Assembly: GCA_965214435.1 (NCBI GenBank)
Contig: OZ243960.1
Span: 1,984,001 to 2,048,000 of the forward strand
DNA: 64,000 nt
Origin: Rubrobacter_A sp965214435
GTDB lineage: Bacteria > Actinomycetota > Rubrobacteria > Rubrobacterales > Rubrobacteraceae
Reading direction: 5' to 3'
Shown here: piece by piece, positions 42,559-52,078 of the stretch
Position numbering within the stretch: position 1 is the stretch's first letter
Layout: each line of letters starts with the position of its first letter
Notes under the pieces: generated by a model
What the model saw: the letters and a program-made list of their open reading frames with translations, nothing else
What the model was told of the DNA's origin: nothing
Database searches by the model: none
Program-made: the position numbers and the translations under genes

Positions 42559-43425
42559 ATGCATGAAAGCCGGGTAGAAGTTCCGGAAGACTCCGGTCCT
42601 CTGCAAGGGACCCGGCTGGTGACGCTCGCGGTAAACGTGCCCGGGCCGGTCGCCGCGGCCCGGCTCCGGAGTCTCGGGGCTGACGTGGTAAAAGTCGAGC
42701 CGCCGTCCGGAGACCCGCTCGCCCGGGCGCACCCGGAATGGTACGGGGAGCTAGCCCGTGGGCAGGAGGTCGTCTCGCTAGACCTCAAAAAGCCGGAGGA
42801 TCGCGACCGGCTCGACGGGTACCTCGAGGAGGCGGACCTCCTGCTCACCTCCAGCCGGTCGGCGGCGCTCTCGCGGCTCGGGTTATCTTGGGAAGCTCTA
42901 CACGAGCGGCATCCGGGGCTCTCTCAGGTCGCTATTGTGGGGTACCCGGCGCCGGACGACGGTGTACCGGGCCACGACCTCACCTACCAGGCCGGTCTCG
43001 GACTGTTGACGCCGCCGGACCTCCCGCGCACGCTGCTCGCGGACCTCGCCGGGGCCGAGAAGGCGGTCAGCGCCGCGCTCGCGCTGCTCGTCGGACGCCT
43101 GCGCGCCAGGAAGAGCGGGTACGCCGAGGTATCGCTGGCGGAGGCGGCGGAGGCCATGTCCGCGCCGCTCTACTACGGGCTTACGGCCCCTGGTGGCGGG
43201 CTTGGCGGGGACGCGCCGGAGTACAACCTGTACCGCAGCCGGGACGGCTGGGTCGCGGTCGCGGCCCTGGAGCCGCACTTCCGGCAACGGCTCTTCGAGG
43301 AGCTTGGGCTGGAAAATCCCAGTTATGAGGATCTTGCGCGCATTTTCCTTTCTCGAAGCGCCAAAGAGTGGGAGGTTTGGGCGGCGGGGCGCGACCTGCC
43401 GCTTTCGGCCGTAAGAGAACCGTAG
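42559..43425 (+). CDS. CoA-transferase family III / racemase-like protein, short form
   Basis: 288 residues against about 360-400 in the family; the C-terminal part is missing or shortened. LVTLAVNVPGPVAAARLRSLGADVVKVEPPSGDPL and SLDLKKPEDRDRL are typical of CaiB/BaiF proteins. The pair GHDLTYQAG and LLADLAGAEKAVSAAL corresponds to the catalytic His and Asp regions of alpha-methylacyl-CoA racemase, so racemisation of a 2-methylacyl-CoA is more likely than CoA transfer. It precedes an acyl-CoA ligase by 17 bp. Confidence 0.8.
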   Translation: MHESRVEVPEDSGPLQGTRLVTLAVNVPGPVAAARLRSLGADVVKVEPPSGDPLARAHPEWYGELARGQEVVSLDLKKPEDRDRLDGYLEEADLLLTSSRSAALSRLGLSWEALHERHPGLSQVAIVGYPAPDDGVPGHDLTYQAGLGLLTPPDLPRTLLADLAGAEKAVSAALALLVGRLRARKSGYAEVSLAEAAEAMSAPLYYGLTAPGGGLGGDAPEYNLYRSRDGWVAVAALEPHFRQRLFEELGLENPSYEDLARIFLSRSAKEWEVWAAGRDLPLSAVREP

Positions 43426-43442
43426 GCAACGGAGGAGGGAAG

Positions 43443-45107
43443 ATGAACGGGTTGATGATGGACTACGCACTCACGCTACCGGCGATGCTCCGCCGCACGG
43501 AGACGCTGTACGGGCGGAAGGAGATCTCCACCCGAACCTCCAGTCCCGACGCGCCCCGCGCCGAATACCACCGCTATACCTACGCGGACTTCATAGAGCG
43601 GGCGAAGAAACTTGCCGTAGCACTCGGCGGCCTCGGCGCAGAGTCCGGCGACCGGGTAGCGACGCTGGCCTGGAACCACCACCAGCACCTCGAAGCGTAC
43701 TTCGGCATCCCCCTGTCCGGGGCTGTGCTTCACACCCTCAATCTCCGGCTACACCCCGACGACCTCGCCTACATAATGAGTCACGCCGAAGATAAGGTGC
43801 TCCTCATAGACGATAGCCTCCTGCCGCTGCTGGAGCCGGTCCGGGACCGGGTAGAAGAGTTGGAGCACGTGGTCGTTATCTCCGGGACTGGCTCCCCGCC
43901 GGAAGGCATGCTGGACTACGAGGAACTTCTCTCCGGTGCGGACGCGTGCAGCTTCGAGTACCCGGACCTCGACGAGCAGCAGGCGGCGGCGATGTGCTAC
44001 ACGTCGGGGACGACGGGTCGGCCGAAGGGTGTGCTGTACTCTCACCGGGCGATAGCTCTGCATTCTTTGGGTCATCTGGCGGCGGACACTCTCGGGATGA
44101 GCGAGTCCGACGTGGCGCTGCCGGTCGTCCCGATGTTCCACGCCAATGCCTGGGGGTTGCCGTTCAGCTCCGTCCTGACCGGGGCGAAGCAGGTCTTTCC
44201 AGGACCACACCTCGACGCGAAGAGCCTCTTATCCACCTTCGAGGACGAGAGGGTGACGGTGACCGCTGGGGTACCCACGATCTGGCTCGGCATTCTCCAG
44301 GAGTTGGATAAAGAGCCGGGAGCCTACGACCTCTCGGCGATGCGCTCCATGCTCGTCGGCGGGTCGGCGCCGCCGGAGGCCATGATCCGGGGTTTCGCCG
44401 AACGCCACGGGATAGACGTCCTCCAGGGCTGGGGTATGACGGAGACTACGCCGCTAGCCAGCGTCGGGCGGCTCTCCGGCGACCTGGCCTCCGCGAGCCT
44501 CGACGAGCAGTTCCGGTACAAGGCCAAGCAGGGTTTCTCGATGCCGTTCACGGAGATCCGGGCTCGCGGGGAAGACGACGGCTTTGTGCCGTGGGACGGG
44601 GAGTCGATGGGCGAGCTGGAACTCAGGGGAGCCTGGGTGGCGAGTGCCTACTACAACGACCCCGATGGCGGCGAGAAGTTTACCGGAGACGGCTGGCTCA
44701 AGACCGGGGACATAGCGACCATCGACGAGCGCGGGTACATCGAGATCCAGGACCGCACCAAGGACCTCATAAAAAGCGGGGGAGAGTGGATCTCCTCTGT
44801 AGCTCTGGAGAACGAACTCATGGCCTACGAAGCCGTCGCCGAAGCCGCCGTCATAGCCGTCGCCCACCCGAAGTGGCAGGAACGCCCGCTCGCGGTAGTA
44901 GTTCTGAAAGACAGTAAAAACGCGACATTTGAAGACCTTACCGACCACTTAGCGAAGAAGTTCGCCCGCTGGTCGCTGCCGGACGCCGTCGAGTTCGTGG
45001 ATGAGATACCGCGCACCTCGACCGGCAAGTTCATGAAGCTGAAGCTCCGCGAGCAGTTCAAGGACTACACCCTCGCCGAAGAACCCGCCGGTAGCGAGGC
45101 TACTTGA
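43443..45107 (+). CDS. Fatty-acyl-CoA ligase
   Basis: 554-residue ANL-superfamily ligase that adenylates a fatty or short branched acid and transfers it to CoA. A3 loop CYTSGTTGRPKGVLYSH, A5 WGMTETTPLA, A7 TGDIATIDERGYIEIQDRTKDLIKSGGEWIS, and the catalytic Lys region PRTSTGKFMKLKLREQF. ATG 43443 follows GGAGGAGGGAAG. It resembles medium/long-chain (AlkK/DMSP-lyase-associated) ligases. Next come thiolase and dehydrogenase genes. Confidence 0.9.
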   Translation: MNGLMMDYALTLPAMLRRTETLYGRKEISTRTSSPDAPRAEYHRYTYADFIERAKKLAVALGGLGAESGDRVATLAWNHHQHLEAYFGIPLSGAVLHTLNLRLHPDDLAYIMSHAEDKVLLIDDSLLPLLEPVRDRVEELEHVVVISGTGSPPEGMLDYEELLSGADACSFEYPDLDEQQAAAMCYTSGTTGRPKGVLYSHRAIALHSLGHLAADTLGMSESDVALPVVPMFHANAWGLPFSSVLTGAKQVFPGPHLDAKSLLSTFEDERVTVTAGVPTIWLGILQELDKEPGAYDLSAMRSMLVGGSAPPEAMIRGFAERHGIDVLQGWGMTETTPLASVGRLSGDLASASLDEQFRYKAKQGFSMPFTEIRARGEDDGFVPWDGESMGELELRGAWVASAYYNDPDGGEKFTGDGWLKTGDIATIDERGYIEIQDRTKDLIKSGGEWISSVALENELMAYEAVAEAAVIAVAHPKWQERPLAVVVLKDSKNATFEDLTDHLAKKFARWSLPDAVEFVDEIPRTSTGKFMKLKLREQFKDYTLAEEPAGSEAT

Positions 45108-45151
45108 GAAGCTAAAATAGGTGTGGAACAAGCCGAAGGAGGTACACGGAA

Positions 45152-46303
45152 ATGGCCGAAGCAGTAATCTTAGAAGCGGTACGCACGCCGTTCGGCAGGC
45201 GCGGTGGCGCTTTAAGGGAGATACGCCCGGACAAGCTACTCGCCCACGCCCTCGGCGGGCTGGTCGAGAGGGCTGGCATAGATCCGGCAAAAATAGAGGA
45301 CGTCATAAACGGCACCGTGACCCAGGCCGGGGAGCAGGGCGCGAACGTCGGGCGGCTCGGCGTGATGCTCGCCGGGTTCCCGGTCACCGTGCCGGCTGTA
45401 ACCCTGAACCGGATGTGCGGTTCCAGCCAGCAGGCCATACACTTCGCCTCGCAAGCGATCGCCGCCGGGGACATAAGTTACGCCATCGGCTCCGGGGTCG
45501 AGAGCATGACCCGAGCCCCGATGTTCAGCGACATAAACGGCGGCTTCGAAAAGCTAAACCCGGAGTTGCTTGAGAAGCAGGAGCTAATTCACCAGGGCGA
45601 GAGCGCCGAGCGAATCGCGGACAAGTGGGAAATATCCCGCGCCGACGCCGACGCCCTCTCGACTGAGAGCCACCGCCGCGCCGCGGCCGCCGCCCATGAG
45701 GGCCGCAACAAGGAGATAGTGCCGCTCTCCGGCCTCGACCCTGACGGCAACGAGCTAGAGTTGGATCGCGACGAGGGCATCCGGCCGACCGTGGACAAAG
45801 AGAAGATGGCGTCGCTAAAAACCGTCTTCCGGGAGAACGGTGTCGTGACCGCCGGGAACGCGAGCCAGCTAACCGACGGGGCGGCCGCCGTGCTCGTAGC
45901 CGACCGCGAGGTAGCCGAAGCTGACGGCTTTACGCCGCGGGCGCGGTTTCTCTCAAGGGTGGTTGTTGGGGACGACCCGGCGATGCAGCTTACCGGCGTT
46001 ATACCGGCGACGCGGCTCGCTCTGAAGAAGGCTGGCATAAGCATCCAGGACCTAGACTGGATCGAGATCAACGAAGCTTTCGCCACGGTGGTCCTCTCCT
46101 GGGCCGACGAGCTAAAGCCCGACATGGACCGGGTAAACCCCTGGGGCGGCGCTATAGCCCACGGACACCCGCTCGGGGCCACCGGTGCGGGCCTGATGTC
46201 CAAGATGCTCCCCGGCCTCGAAGCCACCGACGGTGAGCTGGGCTTGCAGGTAATGTGCATCGGGCACGGCATGTCCACCGCGACCGTCATAGAGCGCATC
46301 TAA
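45152..46303 (+). CDS. Acetyl-CoA acetyltransferase (thiolase)
   Basis: 383 residues. N-terminal ILEAVRTPFGRRGGAL, acyl-carrying Cys in NRMCGSSQQAIHFASQAIAAG, NEAFA motif EINEAFATVVLSW, GGAIAHGHPLGATG and the C-terminal CIGHGMSTA with the second catalytic Cys. Ribosome site AAGGAGG before the ATG. The TAA overlaps the next start (TAATG), so it is translationally coupled to a 3-hydroxyacyl-CoA dehydrogenase-like SDR, giving a beta-oxidation pair. Confidence 0.92.
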   Translation: MAEAVILEAVRTPFGRRGGALREIRPDKLLAHALGGLVERAGIDPAKIEDVINGTVTQAGEQGANVGRLGVMLAGFPVTVPAVTLNRMCGSSQQAIHFASQAIAAGDISYAIGSGVESMTRAPMFSDINGGFEKLNPELLEKQELIHQGESAERIADKWEISRADADALSTESHRRAAAAAHEGRNKEIVPLSGLDPDGNELELDRDEGIRPTVDKEKMASLKTVFRENGVVTAGNASQLTDGAAAVLVADREVAEADGFTPRARFLSRVVVGDDPAMQLTGVIPATRLALKKAGISIQDLDWIEINEAFATVVLSWADELKPDMDRVNPWGGAIAHGHPLGATGAGLMSKMLPGLEATDGELGLQVMCIGHGMSTATVIERI

Positions 46304-47070
46304 TGCGCGTCGAAGGCTCGACCTTCCTCGTTACCGGCGGCGGCTCCGGCCTCGGGGCCGCCACCGCCAGCGAGCTTGTGGACGCCGGGGCCAACGTCCT
46401 CGTCGCCGACCTCGAAGGCGAGGAAACCGCCGCCAAACTCGGCGAGAATGCTACTTTTGTAGAGACCGACGTCACGGACGAGGCTAGCGTACAGGGGGCT
46501 GTGGACACGGCGCTCTCCGAGTTCGGCGCTTTAAACGGGGTGATCAACTGCGCCGGCATCGCGATCGCGGAAAAGGTGCTCGGCAAAGAAGGCTCGCACG
46601 ACCTTTCAGCTTTCTCTAAAGTCGTGCAGGTAAATCTGATCGGGACGTTCAACGTGATACGGCTCTCGGCGGCCGCCATGCAGAACAACGAACCCTCGGG
46701 TGACGAAGGTGTCGGGGAGCGCGGCGTTATCGTAAACACAGCTTCGGTGGCGGCTTTCGAGGGTCAGATCGGGCAGTCTGCCTACTCGGCCTCAAAGGGC
46801 GGCGTGGTCTCCATGACCCTGCCCATCGCCCGCGAGCTATCCCGCTACGGCATCCGGGTGATGACTATCGCACCGGGCATCTTCGACACCTCGATGCTCG
46901 CCGGTCTCTCCGAGGAAATTCGCGAATCGCTGGGTCAGCAGGTGCCGTTCCCTTCCAGGCTCGGGCAACCCGCGGAGTACGCTGCCCTCGTCCGGCACAT
47001 AGTCGAGAACGAGATGCTAAACGGCGAGGTCATCCGGCTCGACGGCGCTATCCGCATGGCCGCCCGATAA
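46303..47070 (+). CDS. 3-hydroxyacyl-CoA dehydrogenase type 2-like SDR
   Basis: 255 residues from ATG 46303. TGGGSGLG cofactor motif, INCAGIA, VNTASVAAFEG with catalytic Ser, QSAYSASKGGVVSMTLPIARELSRYGIRVMTIAPGIFDTSML. The long insert around NNEPSGDEGVGERGVIVN and the TIAPGIFDTSML segment are typical of the HSD17B10/3-hydroxy-2-methylbutyryl-CoA dehydrogenase group, fitting branched-chain acyl-CoA breakdown with the racemase-like gene and thiolase upstream. Confidence 0.9.
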   Translation: MRVEGSTFLVTGGGSGLGAATASELVDAGANVLVADLEGEETAAKLGENATFVETDVTDEASVQGAVDTALSEFGALNGVINCAGIAIAEKVLGKEGSHDLSAFSKVVQVNLIGTFNVIRLSAAAMQNNEPSGDEGVGERGVIVNTASVAAFEGQIGQSAYSASKGGVVSMTLPIARELSRYGIRVMTIAPGIFDTSMLAGLSEEIRESLGQQVPFPSRLGQPAEYAALVRHIVENEMLNGEVIRLDGAIRMAAR

Positions 47071-47088
47071 GGCGGTGAGCTAGCTTCG

Positions 47089-48699
47089 CTATAACTCGGC
47101 CGCCGTCTCGCGCTGGCGCAACTCTACCCGCCGGATCTTGCCGCTGGTGGTCTTCGGTAACTCGTCTGTGAACTCTATCTTCCTGGGGTACTTGTACGGC
47201 GCGGTCACGCGCTTGCAGTGCTCCTGGATGTCTTTTACCAGCTCCGGTCCCGGCTCGTAGTCCGGGGTCAGGGTGATGTACGCCTTTACGATGCTGCCGC
47301 GGTCGGCGTCGGGGCTCGGGACTACGGCACTCTCGGCTACCGCCGGATGCTCTATGAGCGCGCTCTCGACCTCGAACGGCCCGATGCGGTAGCCGGCCGA
47401 GAGGATCACATCGTCCGAGCGTCCGACAAACCACAGATACCCGTCCTCGTCCCGGACCGCCCTATCCCCGGTCAGGTAAAAGCCGTCGCGGTACACCTCC
47501 TCGGTCCGCTCCGGCTCCTCCCAGTACCCCTCGAACAGTACCGGCGGGTGGCCGGCGAGCGCCACGTCCCCGACCTCGTCCGGCGGGCTGGGATTCCCCT
47601 CGAGGTCTATGATCCGGACGTCACAGCCGGGCGAGGGGAGGCCCATCGCGCCGGGCCGGACCTCGACACCGGGGAAGTTGCCGACTATTAGGGTGTTCTC
47701 CGTCTGGCCGTAGCCGTCGTAGACCGTAATGCCGTGCAACTCGCGCCACCGCTCGATGACCGCCGCGTTGATCGGCTCCCCGGCTGATACCGCGTGCCGG
47801 ATGGAGGAGAGGTCCGCGCTCTCCAGCTCCGGAGCTTTGGCGAGCAGCCGGTACTCGGTCGGAGCCTGGCAGAGGACGGTGATCCCGTAGCGGTTTATTA
47901 GCTCCAGGCGCTCGGCGGCATCGAAGCCGCCCTCGTGAACAAAGATCTCCGTCCCGAGGCTCCACGGCCCGAGGAATATGTTCCAGGTGCTCTTGGCCCA
48001 GCCGGTCCCCGAGGTGCACCACAGCCGATAACCTTCCTGCAAGTCCAGCCAGTAACGGGCCTGCATCCTCTTGGCGTGGGTGTAGCCGTGGGTGTGGAGA
48101 GCACCCTTCGGGTTCGAGGTCGTGCCGGAGGTGTAGAGCAGGAATGCGCCGTCCTTGGCGTCCGTATCCTCGGCGGTAAAGTTCTCGGAGGCGTTTTCGA
48201 CCAGCTTCTCGTAGGGTTCCCAGCCGTCGCGCTCTTCGCCCAGAGATATGTAGTAGCGGAGGCTTTCGACCGTGTCGCGTACGCCGTCTAGCTGGTCCAG
48301 GCTGGCGGGGCTGGATATGACCGTCGTAGCCCCGGAGTGCTCCGCCCGGAACTTCAGGTCTTTGGTGCGGAGTTGCTCGGCGCAGGGTATGACCACGGCC
48401 CCGAGCTTTGAGAGGCCGGTGAGGATCCCGTGCCACTCCGGGACCTTGCCGAGCACCACCATTACCCGGTCGCCCCGCCGCACCCCGAGTTCCCGGGCCG
48501 CGTTCGCGAAACGGTTCGACGCTAGGGACACGTCTCTGAAGCTCAACCGCCGCTCTTCGCCGCCGGTTCCCAGCCAGACCAGCGCCGGCCGGTCTTCTTC
48601 GGCCCACTCGTCGACCACGTCCCGGCCGAAGTTGAACCTCTCCGGCGTATCCCAGCTAAAGGCGTCGTAGGTCTTCCGGTAGTCCCCGATGTTCGGCAT
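47089..48699 (-). CDS. Acyl-CoA synthetase (MACS/acetyl-CoA-synthetase-like)
   Basis: 536-residue AMP-forming ligase. A3 loop LYTSGTTSNPKGALHTHGY, A5 YDGYGQTENTLI, A7 YLTGDRAVRDEDGYLWFVGRSDDVILSAGYRIGPFEVES and the catalytic Lys LPKTTSGKIRRVELR. The N-terminal part resembles medium-chain acyl-CoA synthetases (xenobiotic/benzoate type). It ends 18 bp from the convergent SDR gene. Confidence 0.9.
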   Translation of the reverse strand: MPNIGDYRKTYDAFSWDTPERFNFGRDVVDEWAEEDRPALVWLGTGGEERRLSFRDVSLASNRFANAARELGVRRGDRVMVVLGKVPEWHGILTGLSKLGAVVIPCAEQLRTKDLKFRAEHSGATTVISSPASLDQLDGVRDTVESLRYYISLGEERDGWEPYEKLVENASENFTAEDTDAKDGAFLLYTSGTTSNPKGALHTHGYTHAKRMQARYWLDLQEGYRLWCTSGTGWAKSTWNIFLGPWSLGTEIFVHEGGFDAAERLELINRYGITVLCQAPTEYRLLAKAPELESADLSSIRHAVSAGEPINAAVIERWRELHGITVYDGYGQTENTLIVGNFPGVEVRPGAMGLPSPGCDVRIIDLEGNPSPPDEVGDVALAGHPPVLFEGYWEEPERTEEVYRDGFYLTGDRAVRDEDGYLWFVGRSDDVILSAGYRIGPFEVESALIEHPAVAESAVVPSPDADRGSIVKAYITLTPDYEPGPELVKDIQEHCKRVTAPYKYPRKIEFTDELPKTTSGKIRRVELRQRETAAEL

Positions 48700-48977
48700 C
48701 TTCTCTCCTTACCCTGCTTCCCCGGCAAAGTACCTTTCTTGCTACGCATTTTACTAAACATTGTCACCAATGCTGGAGTCTTCCCGCCCGCAAGATCTAC
48801 CCGTACGGTGTGCCGCGTGGTTAAGGTCCGGCTTATATGGGTACGAGAAACCGTATAAACATCGGGTGTTTTGGCTGTTCAATAGTCCACAGACGCCTGG
48901 TAACCGTAGAGAGTGTAGAGGGCACCGCGACCGGTGTTCGGGTCATATTACAGAAAATAGCGGGCGAGGTTCAAGTA

Positions 48978-50291
48978 GTGCAGCAGCGCATCATGGATGG
49001 TCGCTACATTGTCCAGGAGGTCTTGGGCAGCGGCGGTATGGCGAAGGTCTACCGGGCCTGCGACGAGGTGTTAAGCCGGTATGTGGCGCTCAAGGTGCTA
49101 CGAGAGCCATACGCCCAGGACGAGGTATTCGTGGAGCGGTTCCGGCGTGAGGCGCAGAGCGCTGCGTCCCTGACGCACCCGAACATAGTGCCGGTGTACG
49201 ACTGGGGAGACTCCGGCGACAAGACCTACTACATAGCCATGGAGTACCTGCCCGGGGGTACGCTCAAGGACTTTATCTCCGGTCGGGGGAACCTCGGACC
49301 GGACACCGCCGTCGACGTGGCGTTGCAGATCGCCGGGGCATTGGGCGCCGCCCACCAGAGAGGTGTGATCCACCGGGACGTAAAGTCCCGGAACGTGCTC
49401 ATCACGGCTTCGGGCGACGTAAAGGTGGCGGACTTCGGCATCGCCCGGGCTGTTTCTTCCGCCAACACCCGGACCAGCCTCGTCGTCGGCACCGCGAGCC
49501 ACATGTCCCCAGAGCAGGCCCTCGGAGAAACCGTAGGCCCTGCGGGCGACCTCTACTCTTTAGGTGTAATCCTCTACGAGATGCTTACCGGCCAACTGCC
49601 TTTCACGGCCGAGAATCCGATCGCCCTGGCTATAAAGCACGTAGAAGAGACTCCACGTCCCCCTCGGGAGATAAACCCCGCCGTCCCGGAATACTTGAAC
49701 ACCATGATACTCAAGCTGCTCGAAAAAAAGCCTGAAGACCGCTACGAGGACGCCGCCGGACTTATAGAAGACCTGCAAAAGGTACGGGCCGGCCGGCCGC
49801 CGGCCAACGCGGCCCCGGACGTGGCGGCCGGAGACAAAAAGCTCAAAAACACCGCTCGTAGCCGGCGATATCTGAAGAAGTTGCTCCCTGCCGGGGCGCT
49901 GGCCGCGGGACTCCTGTTGGGTGCGCTCGGGTGGGCCACTTTCCAGGAGCGGGCCGGGGTACCGGATGTAGCCGGAGCTTCTGGGATCGAGGCATCTAAT
50001 ACTCTGGCGAGCAGCCCCGAGTTCGTTCACCGCGCCACCCCGGAGAACACCTCCGGCAACAGTACCTATCTCGACCGGTCCTCGATCAACGGAGACCCGG
50101 ACGCCGTGCTCTACGTCACCCAGAACTGGAACCCGGGAAGCGACGCCGGCACCTACAACGACCATCCCGTAGGCGTCTGGTACGACCAAAACCGCGAACA
50201 GTGGGCGATCTTCAACCAGGACCGCGCCGACATCCCGGACGGAGCGGCTTTCAACGTGATCGTCGCCAAACAATCCGCGGCAAACAGTTAA
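48978..50291 (+). CDS. Transmembrane Ser/Thr protein kinase with extracellular DUF7452-like domain
   Basis: About 437 residues. Cytoplasmic kinase domain: Gly loop GSGGMAKVY, VAIK-type Lys ALKVLRE, catalytic loop HRDVKSRNVL (RD type), DFG in VADFGIARA, and MSPEQALGE. A basic juxtamembrane (ARSRRYLKKLL) and one transmembrane helix (GALAAGLLLGALGWATF) follow. The outside part ends in FVHRATPENTSGNSTYLD...VTQNWNPG...YNDHPVGVWYD...WAIFNQD...AAFNVIV, a DUF7452-like repeat unit, in place of the PASTA domains of PknB. GTG 48978 after GAGGT is chosen; ATG 48993 is possible. Confidence 0.87.
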   Translation: MQQRIMDGRYIVQEVLGSGGMAKVYRACDEVLSRYVALKVLREPYAQDEVFVERFRREAQSAASLTHPNIVPVYDWGDSGDKTYYIAMEYLPGGTLKDFISGRGNLGPDTAVDVALQIAGALGAAHQRGVIHRDVKSRNVLITASGDVKVADFGIARAVSSANTRTSLVVGTASHMSPEQALGETVGPAGDLYSLGVILYEMLTGQLPFTAENPIALAIKHVEETPRPPREINPAVPEYLNTMILKLLEKKPEDRYEDAAGLIEDLQKVRAGRPPANAAPDVAAGDKKLKNTARSRRYLKKLLPAGALAAGLLLGALGWATFQERAGVPDVAGASGIEASNTLASSPEFVHRATPENTSGNSTYLDRSSINGDPDAVLYVTQNWNPGSDAGTYNDHPVGVWYDQNREQWAIFNQDRADIPDGAAFNVIVAKQSAANS

Positions 50292-50362
50292 TACCGGCCG
50301 GAGCTTTGGGGTAGACTGAATTCTGTGGTTTTCAGTAGAAACTCTCAGTGGAGGCTGTTCGG

Positions 50363-51538
50363 ATGGAACGGGCGGTATTACTAGGGGCGGCGCGGACGCC
50401 GTTCGGCAGGTTTGGCGGGGCGCTATCATCCTTGAGCGCGCCGGAGCTCGGAGGAGTGGCGATCCGGGAGGCCATCTGGCGCTCGGGGGTCGAGGACGGG
50501 GAGATAGAGCACTCCATATTCGGCATCGTGGTGCAGGCGGGGATAGGCCAGATCCCCTCCCGCCAGGCAAACTACCACGCCGGTCTCCCGTACACCCTGA
50601 CCACCGAGACGCTGAACCAGGTCTGTGCTTCCGGGATAAGGAGTGCGACGCTCGGGGAAACCCTGATCCGGGCTGGCGACTACGAAGTTATCCTCGCCGG
50701 CGGCATGGAGAGCATGTCGAACGCCCCGTACCTATTGCCGAAGGCGCGGTGGGGAGCGCGCATGGGCGACGCTCCGGCGCTCGACGCCATGATGCACGAT
50801 GGGCTCTTAGACGCCTTCGAGCACGTGAACATGATCCGGTTCGGCACCGACGGCGCCAAGAAGTTCGGTATCTCCCGCGAGGAACAGGACGCCTGGAGCC
50901 TCCGCAGCCACCACCGGGCCGCCGAAGCCACCGACGCCGGCAAGCTAACAGAAGAGATAGTCGGCGTTAAGATAACCGGGCGTAAGGGTGCATCGAGCTA
51001 CGTGGATGCCGACGAGCCGATCCGGCGCGACACCACTTTAGAGAAGCTCTCTGCCCTCAAACCGATTGACGAGGGTGGCACTGTGACCGCTGGAAACGCT
51101 CCCGGAGTGACCGACGGGGCGGCGGCGCTCGTGCTTTCGAGCGAGAGCTTCGCCGGGCGGCGGAACCTCGAACCGCTCGGGACCATCGTGGCCCACGCCA
51201 AGGTCGCCGAGGAGCCGCCTAATTTGCTCACCGTGCCGGGGAACGCCGGGAAGCTCGCGCTGGAGAAAGCCGGCTGGAAAGCTTCGGACCTTGACGTCGT
51301 GGAGATCAACGAGGCGTTTGCCGGGGTCGCTATTCACTCGTCGAGGATGCTCGGGGTGGACGAAGAGATCGTGAACGTTAACGGCGGGGCGGTCGCCCTC
51401 GGCCACCCGATAGGCGCTTCCGGCGGCCGTATCCTCTCGACGCTCGTCTACGAGTTGCGGCGTCGGGGCGGCGGTAAGGGGCTCGCGGCGATCTGCTCCG
51501 GCGGCGGCCAGGGTGATGCCGTGCTGGTCGAGGTCTAG
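50363..51538 (+). CDS. Acetyl-CoA acetyltransferase (thiolase), second copy
   Basis: 391 residues from ATG 50363 (GGAGG 9 bp upstream). AARTPFGRFGGALSS, acyl Cys in LNQVCASGIRSATLGETLI, MSNAPYLLPKARWGARMGD, EINEAFAGVAIHSS, GGAVALGHPIGASGGRI and CSGGGQGDAVLVEV with the second catalytic Cys. The MSNAPYLLP segment is that of biosynthetic/degradative acetoacetyl-CoA thiolases. A gamma carbonic anhydrase gene begins 1 bp after the stop. Confidence 0.92.
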   Translation: MERAVLLGAARTPFGRFGGALSSLSAPELGGVAIREAIWRSGVEDGEIEHSIFGIVVQAGIGQIPSRQANYHAGLPYTLTTETLNQVCASGIRSATLGETLIRAGDYEVILAGGMESMSNAPYLLPKARWGARMGDAPALDAMMHDGLLDAFEHVNMIRFGTDGAKKFGISREEQDAWSLRSHHRAAEATDAGKLTEEIVGVKITGRKGASSYVDADEPIRRDTTLEKLSALKPIDEGGTVTAGNAPGVTDGAAALVLSSESFAGRRNLEPLGTIVAHAKVAEEPPNLLTVPGNAGKLALEKAGWKASDLDVVEINEAFAGVAIHSSRMLGVDEEIVNVNGGAVALGHPIGASGGRILSTLVYELRRRGGGKGLAAICSGGGQGDAVLVEV

Positions 51539-51539
51539 G

Positions 51540-52061
51540 TTGCCCGAAAGTATCCTGCCATTCGGGGATCAGCGTCCCGAGGTAGACGAGTCGGCGTTCG
51601 TGGCACCCGGGGCTTACGTCATCGGGCGGGTGGCGGTGGGGGAGGAGTCGAGTATCTGGTACGGGGCGGTGCTGCGCGGAGATTTAGATGAGATTCGCAT
51701 CGGCGCGCGCACGAGCATCCAGGATAACGCCGTGATCCACATCGACGAGGGCTACCCCGCCACCATCGGAGACGACTGCATAATCGGTCACGCGGCGGTC
51801 GTGCACGGCTGCGAGGTCGGCGACCGCTGCCTGATCGGCATGAACTCCACCGTCCTGACCGACGCCCGGATAGGCGAGGGGTCGGTGGTCGGAGCCGGAG
51901 CGCTGGTCCCCCAGGGTAAGGAGTATCCTCCCCGCAGCCTGATAGTCGGGGTCCCGGCCCGGCAGGTCGGGGAGGTAACGGACGAGCAGGCAGAAGCCAT
52001 AGCTCGCGGCGCGCAGTCCTACGTCCAGCGGGCCGCCGAACACCGGGCGTCACTCCCGTAG
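51540..52061 (+). CDS. Gamma-class carbonic anhydrase-like hexapeptide-repeat protein
   Basis: 173 residues from TTG 51540 (M-P-E-S-I-L-P-F), directly after the thiolase stop. Left-handed beta helix with hexapeptide repeats; zinc-ligand region NAVIHIDEG...CIIGHAAVVHGCEVGDRCLIGMNSTVL, matching the three His of gamma carbonic anhydrases and the YrdA/PaaY group. PaaY-type members are CoA thioesterases in aromatic catabolism, which would suit the thiolase neighbour, so either activity is possible. Confidence 0.85.
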   Translation: MPESILPFGDQRPEVDESAFVAPGAYVIGRVAVGEESSIWYGAVLRGDLDEIRIGARTSIQDNAVIHIDEGYPATIGDDCIIGHAAVVHGCEVGDRCLIGMNSTVLTDARIGEGSVVGAGALVPQGKEYPPRSLIVGVPARQVGEVTDEQAEAIARGAQSYVQRAAEHRASLP

Positions 52062-52078
52062 CTGTTTAGTAAGCTCTT

